Positions 60,685-64,000 of a DNA stretch of 64,000 nucleotides are shown here, piece by piece; the first letter of the stretch is position 1, and every line of letters starts with the position of its first letter. The translations under genes were made by a program, and so were the position numbers. The stretch spans positions 62,001 through 126,000 of the forward strand of contig CAIMWS010000539.1 in the NCBI GenBank assembly GCA_903845125.1, read 5' to 3'. This DNA is from an uncultured Verrucomicrobiota bacterium. Its GTDB lineage: Bacteria; Verrucomicrobiota; Verrucomicrobiia; Limisphaerales; UBA1319. The notes under the pieces are model-generated. The model saw only the letters and a list, made by a program, of their open reading frames with translations. It was not told the DNA's origin and made no database searches.

Positions 60685-60967
60685 ACGGCCAGCCGGGAGC
60701 TTGATGAAGCCCCACCCCACCGCTGCAGAATGCTGCCCGCCAACCATACCGTGGCGGGGGGGCAGCTCCCGGTTGGAGTGCCGGGCACCGGTTCCGCCCC
60801 GGCCAGAGGCAGGCCAGGCATCCAGAAAGGCTCGCGGCCGGGGATTTTTTCCTGTTCAAAGCGGGGCAGGAACCGGGTATCCTGGCTGGGCCTGAGGTTT
60901 GTGGCGCGGAGCGGTCAACCCGGCCCCGGTCCATCGGCAACAACGGCCCTGGCACTTGGAAAAACTT

Positions 60968-63900
60968 ATGAAGCATTATTGGTTTCTGGCCCTGACGGTG
61001 GCGCTGACCAGCGCCCGGGCGGGCGATCTGGCCTTCAGCGATCCGGCGAATACGCCGCCCCCCCCGGCGGGAGCCATCGGCTTCGCCGACCGTTCGCCGG
61101 AGCTGGACGCCCGGCCCGGCTTCCAAAAACCGCCGGCGGGTTTCGGGGTGGTGCCGTTTTTTTGGTGGCTCGGTGATCCGCTGACGAAGGAACGGCTGGG
61201 CTGGATCCTGGAGCAGATGGCCGGCCTGCCCATCTCGGGTTACCAGATCAATTATGCCCACACCGACCAGGGTGGCCGGACCTGGGGGTTGACCACCCCC
61301 AGCGAGCCGCCGCTGTTTTCGGAGGGGTGGTGGAAGCTGACCGGATGGTTCATGCAGGAGGCCAAAAAACAGGGGGCCGGCATCAGCCTCAGCGATTATA
61401 CGCTGGGGTTCGGGCAGGGCTGGTGCGTGGATGAAATCCTGTTCGAGCACCCGGAAGTAACCGGCAGCCAGCTGCGCATGGACCGGGAGGGCCGGGTGAA
61501 AGCGGAGCGCGTGCCGTGGTCGCTGAATCCGATGCACCCCATGGCGGGCAAATGGTACGCCGAAAAATTCTTCGGCCAGTTCGAGCGGCGTTTCCCCGGC
61601 GAAAGCGGGCGGGGGTTGAATTTCTTTTTTTCCGATGAGCTCCAGTTCGGCATGAGCGGCCGGATCTGGTCGGCGGATTTCGCCGACGAGTTCAAAAAGC
61701 GCAAGGGCTACGATCTCACCCCGGAGCTGCCGGGGCTGTTCAAGGACATCGGCCCGCGGACGCCCAAAGTCCGGCTGGACTACAGCGACGTCATGGTTTC
61801 GCTGACGGAGGAGAATTATTTCAAGCCGGTCTTCGACTGGCACCAGCAGCGCGGCATGATCATGGGCTGTGACCACGGCGGCCGGGGCCAGGACGTGGTG
61901 GAGTTCGGCGATTATTTCCGCACGCAGCGCTGGATGCAAGGCCCGGGGGCCGACCAGCCTGGCCTGGGCAAAAACCTCATCAAGACCAAGGTCGCCGCGT
62001 CCATCGCGCACCTCTACCTGCGCCCGCGTGTCTGGCTCGAGGGCTACTACGGGAGCGGCTGGGGAACGACCACCGCCGGCCTGGTGGACGCCACCCTGGC
62101 CGATTTCGTGATGGGCTATAATCTGCTCGCGTTGCACGGCATGTATTACTCCACGCACGGCGGCTGGTGGGAGTGGGCGCCGCCCGACAACACCTTCCGC
62201 ATGCCGTATTGGAAGCACCTGGGCGGCTTCCTGGAGTGCGTGCAGCGCCTCGCCTACCTGTTCACCCAGGGCCACCACCGGTGCGATGTCGCGATCCTCT
62301 ACCCGGTCGCCCCGGTGGAAGCGGGCCTGGGCGGCGCGTCAGCGGTGGAAACCGCGTTCACCGCGGCAAAAAATTTGTATGCCCGGTCGGTGGATTTCGA
62401 TTTCATGGATTTCGAGTCGCTGGCCCGCGCCCGGGTTGCCGGCCGGGAGCTGCAGGTGTCCGGCGAAAGCTATCGCGTGCTGATCCTGCCCGCGATGAAG
62501 GCCGTGCGCCATTCGACGCTGCAGAAGGCCCTGGAATTCCACCGGGCGGGCGGAGTAGTGATCGCCCTGGGCGCGCTGCCCGAAGCCAGCGACCGCGTGG
62601 GCCGGGAAGATCCGGAACTGGCGGCGATGGTGAAGGAAATGTTCCCCGGCGGCCCGGACCAGGACGTTTTCGCGAAACTGCCGGACCGCGACTACACCGG
62701 GCCGGGATGCATCCAGCACCGCCGGCTCGGGCCGCGCGACCTCTACGCCATTTACCGTGCGCCCCAGGGATCCGAGTGCCGCTTCCGCGCCACGGGCCGC
62801 GTGGAATTGTGGGACCCGTGGACCGGCGCCGTGCGCCCGCTCGCCGTCACCTCGCAAACCGCCGGGGAAACCCGGCTCCGGCTCCCGCTCACCGAAAATG
62901 AAATCCAGCTGATCGTGTTCAGCCCGGGCGCGCCGGAGATCGCCGCCACCGCTCCGCCGGAAAAACCGACCAGCGTGACCCGCGTGGAAGGCAGTTGGGA
63001 ATTCGAGTTGCAGCCGTCCTGCGACAACCGCTTCGGCGATTTCCACTGGCCGCCAACCCCGGGGATGATCGGCGCCGAAATCCGGCGGCCGTGGTATTGC
63101 GAGGGGGGCAGCACCAACGGCCCCTGGCGCCAGGTCACCTGCTCCTTTGGCCCGCAGTTCATCCAGTCCGCGTCGATGCCCCCGGCGGCGGATGGCAGGC
63201 CGTGGGAATTCTCCTGGCGCTGGGGTCTCGAAAACGATCCCGGCCACCAGGGATATCACGGTTTGAAAGAGAATGTGCACGACGAGTTCCTGGCCATCGG
63301 CAAGGCCCGGCGGGGTGGGGGGCACATGCCGGACGTGGTCAGCTACGAAGCCACCGGGGATTGCTTTTTCTCCACGGCGGTGCTGGCTCCGCGGGAAATG
63401 AAGGCCCATGCCCTCACCGGCCCTCTGAAGCCGGCCAAAGTCTGGCTGAATGGCGAGCCGGTCACGGGCGCCACGGTCCAATTGAAGGCGGGCGCCAATC
63501 CCCTGGTATTGCAATACAACCAGCCCGGCCGCACTTATTTCGTCCTCTCCACCGGGCCGGCCGCGGAGCCGCTCCCGGAGCCGCCGGGGACGGAGAACGG
63601 CCAGCCGAAATTCCGGCTCAGCAGCCTGGCGATGAGCTGGTGGACGAACTCCCAGGTGCTGCCCTTCGACGTGCGGCCGGCGGAGACGAATCCGCTCGGA
63701 TGGTATCGCTTTACGTCGCCGCCCGGCCTGCGCGCCCTGCAGGTGAAAGCCTGCGGCCAGGTGCAGGCCTGGGCCGGTGGCCAGCCGCTGGCGGCCGCGG
63801 GGAGTGGCCGGTTCACGGTGCCCGAGCCCGCCGCCGGGCCGGTCACCGTGCTGCTGCGCATCGAGCAGCAACGCGGCTGTTACGGCGGCGCCGCGCTGCC

Positions 63901-64000
63901 GGAGCCCATCCAGCTGGATTGCGGCCCGGGCCGGATTCCACTGGGTGACTGGTCGCAGATTGACGGCCTGCAAAGCTACTCCGGCGGCGCCTGGTACCGC
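60968..64000 (+). CDS. GH106-like alpha-L-rhamnosidase-type enzyme, 3'-truncated by window edge
   Basis: 1011 codons are visible from the ATG at 60968 and the frame runs off the right edge without a stop. A signal peptide is present (WFLALTVALTSARAG). The N-terminal region reads GVVPFFWWLGDPLTKERLGW and then ILEQMAGLPISGYQINY, the opening of the GH106 and related rhamnosidase-type TIM barrels. NFFFSDELQFG and RVWLEGYYGSGWG hold acidic residues of the kind used in catalysis. A second region (about residues 430-560) resembles a beta-galactosidase-type trimerisation fold (DVAILYPVAPVE, VLILPAMKAVRHSTLQ). A jelly-roll part follows. It should remove a terminal sugar, likely rhamnose, from pectin-type glycans. 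The exact family needs a search. Confidence 0.7.
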   Translation, partial: MKHYWFLALTVALTSARAGDLAFSDPANTPPPPAGAIGFADRSPELDARPGFQKPPAGFGVVPFFWWLGDPLTKERLGWILEQMAGLPISGYQINYAHTDQGGRTWGLTTPSEPPLFSEGWWKLTGWFMQEAKKQGAGISLSDYTLGFGQGWCVDEILFEHPEVTGSQLRMDREGRVKAERVPWSLNPMHPMAGKWYAEKFFGQFERRFPGESGRGLNFFFSDELQFGMSGRIWSADFADEFKKRKGYDLTPELPGLFKDIGPRTPKVRLDYSDVMVSLTEENYFKPVFDWHQQRGMIMGCDHGGRGQDVVEFGDYFRTQRWMQGPGADQPGLGKNLIKTKVAASIAHLYLRPRVWLEGYYGSGWGTTTAGLVDATLADFVMGYNLLALHGMYYSTHGGWWEWAPPDNTFRMPYWKHLGGFLECVQRLAYLFTQGHHRCDVAILYPVAPVEAGLGGASAVETAFTAAKNLYARSVDFDFMDFESLARARVAGRELQVSGESYRVLILPAMKAVRHSTLQKALEFHRAGGVVIALGALPEASDRVGREDPELAAMVKEMFPGGPDQDVFAKLPDRDYTGPGCIQHRRLGPRDLYAIYRAPQGSECRFRATGRVELWDPWTGAVRPLAVTSQTAGETRLRLPLTENEIQLIVFSPGAPEIAATAPPEKPTSVTRVEGSWEFELQPSCDNRFGDFHWPPTPGMIGAEIRRPWYCEGGSTNGPWRQVTCSFGPQFIQSASMPPAADGRPWEFSWRWGLENDPGHQGYHGLKENVHDEFLAIGKARRGGGHMPDVVSYEATGDCFFSTAVLAPREMKAHALTGPLKPAKVWLNGEPVTGATVQLKAGANPLVLQYNQPGRTYFVLSTGPAAEPLPEPPGTENGQPKFRLSSLAMSWWTNSQVLPFDVRPAETNPLGWYRFTSPPGLRALQVKACGQVQAWAGGQPLAAAGSGRFTVPEPAAGPVTVLLRIEQQRGCYGGAALPEPIQLDCGPGRIPLGDWSQIDGLQSYSGGAWYR

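Overview
The window is GC-rich bacterial DNA, most likely from a Verrucomicrobiota member of the Pedosphaera/Limisphaera type. Three things point there: an exported protein ending in the FFRL-type C-terminal domain common in that group, a hydrazine-synthase-alpha-like multihaem propeller protein, and a dense set of exported glycoside hydrolases with PQQ-like propeller proteins. This assignment is an inference; no rRNA or tRNA gene was seen.

Region 1 (1-29.5 kb) is the 3' end of a trans-AT polyketide synthase/NRPS assembly line: two giant genes overlapping by 11 bp. The first is cut by the left edge. No acyltransferase domain is present. Domain order is [cMT-ACP]-KS-ACP-ACP-KS-DH-KR-ACP-KS // ECH-ECH-ACP-C-A-PCP-KS-DH-KR-ACP-KS0-DH*-ACP-KS-ACP-C-A(Ser)-PCP-TE. 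Three ACPs carry the beta-branching Trp flag, one module is a predicted double-bond-shift module, the last adenylation domain reads as a serine code, and the chain ends in a TE. A beta-keto extension directly before Ser-PCP-TE suggests a serine-derived tetramic acid or a beta-keto-acyl-serine terminus. The trans-AT, HMG synthase cassette and earlier modules must lie to the left.

Region 2 (29.6-31.6 kb) holds two convergent paralogous kinases of the chloramphenicol-phosphotransferase type, plausible self-resistance or tailoring enzymes, then a decayed transposase scrap and a clear intrinsic terminator.

Region 3 (31.6-42.1 kb) is mostly housekeeping: an exported verrucomicrobial protein, an L,D-transpeptidase, an Rrf2-type regulator with three cysteines next to O-acetylhomoserine sulfhydrylase, a Kup potassium transporter, and a gamma-glutamyltransferase/signal peptidase I/small membrane protein operon.

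Region 4 (42.3-64 kb) is an exported carbohydrate-degradation region: a multihaem HZS-alpha-like protein, GH28-like, GH36-like, GH116-like, GH127-like and GH106-like enzymes, and a three-gene operon with PQQ-like propellers, one fused to a methyltransferase-like domain. The enzyme mix suits pectin or rhamnogalacturonan side chains. The right edge cuts the last gene.
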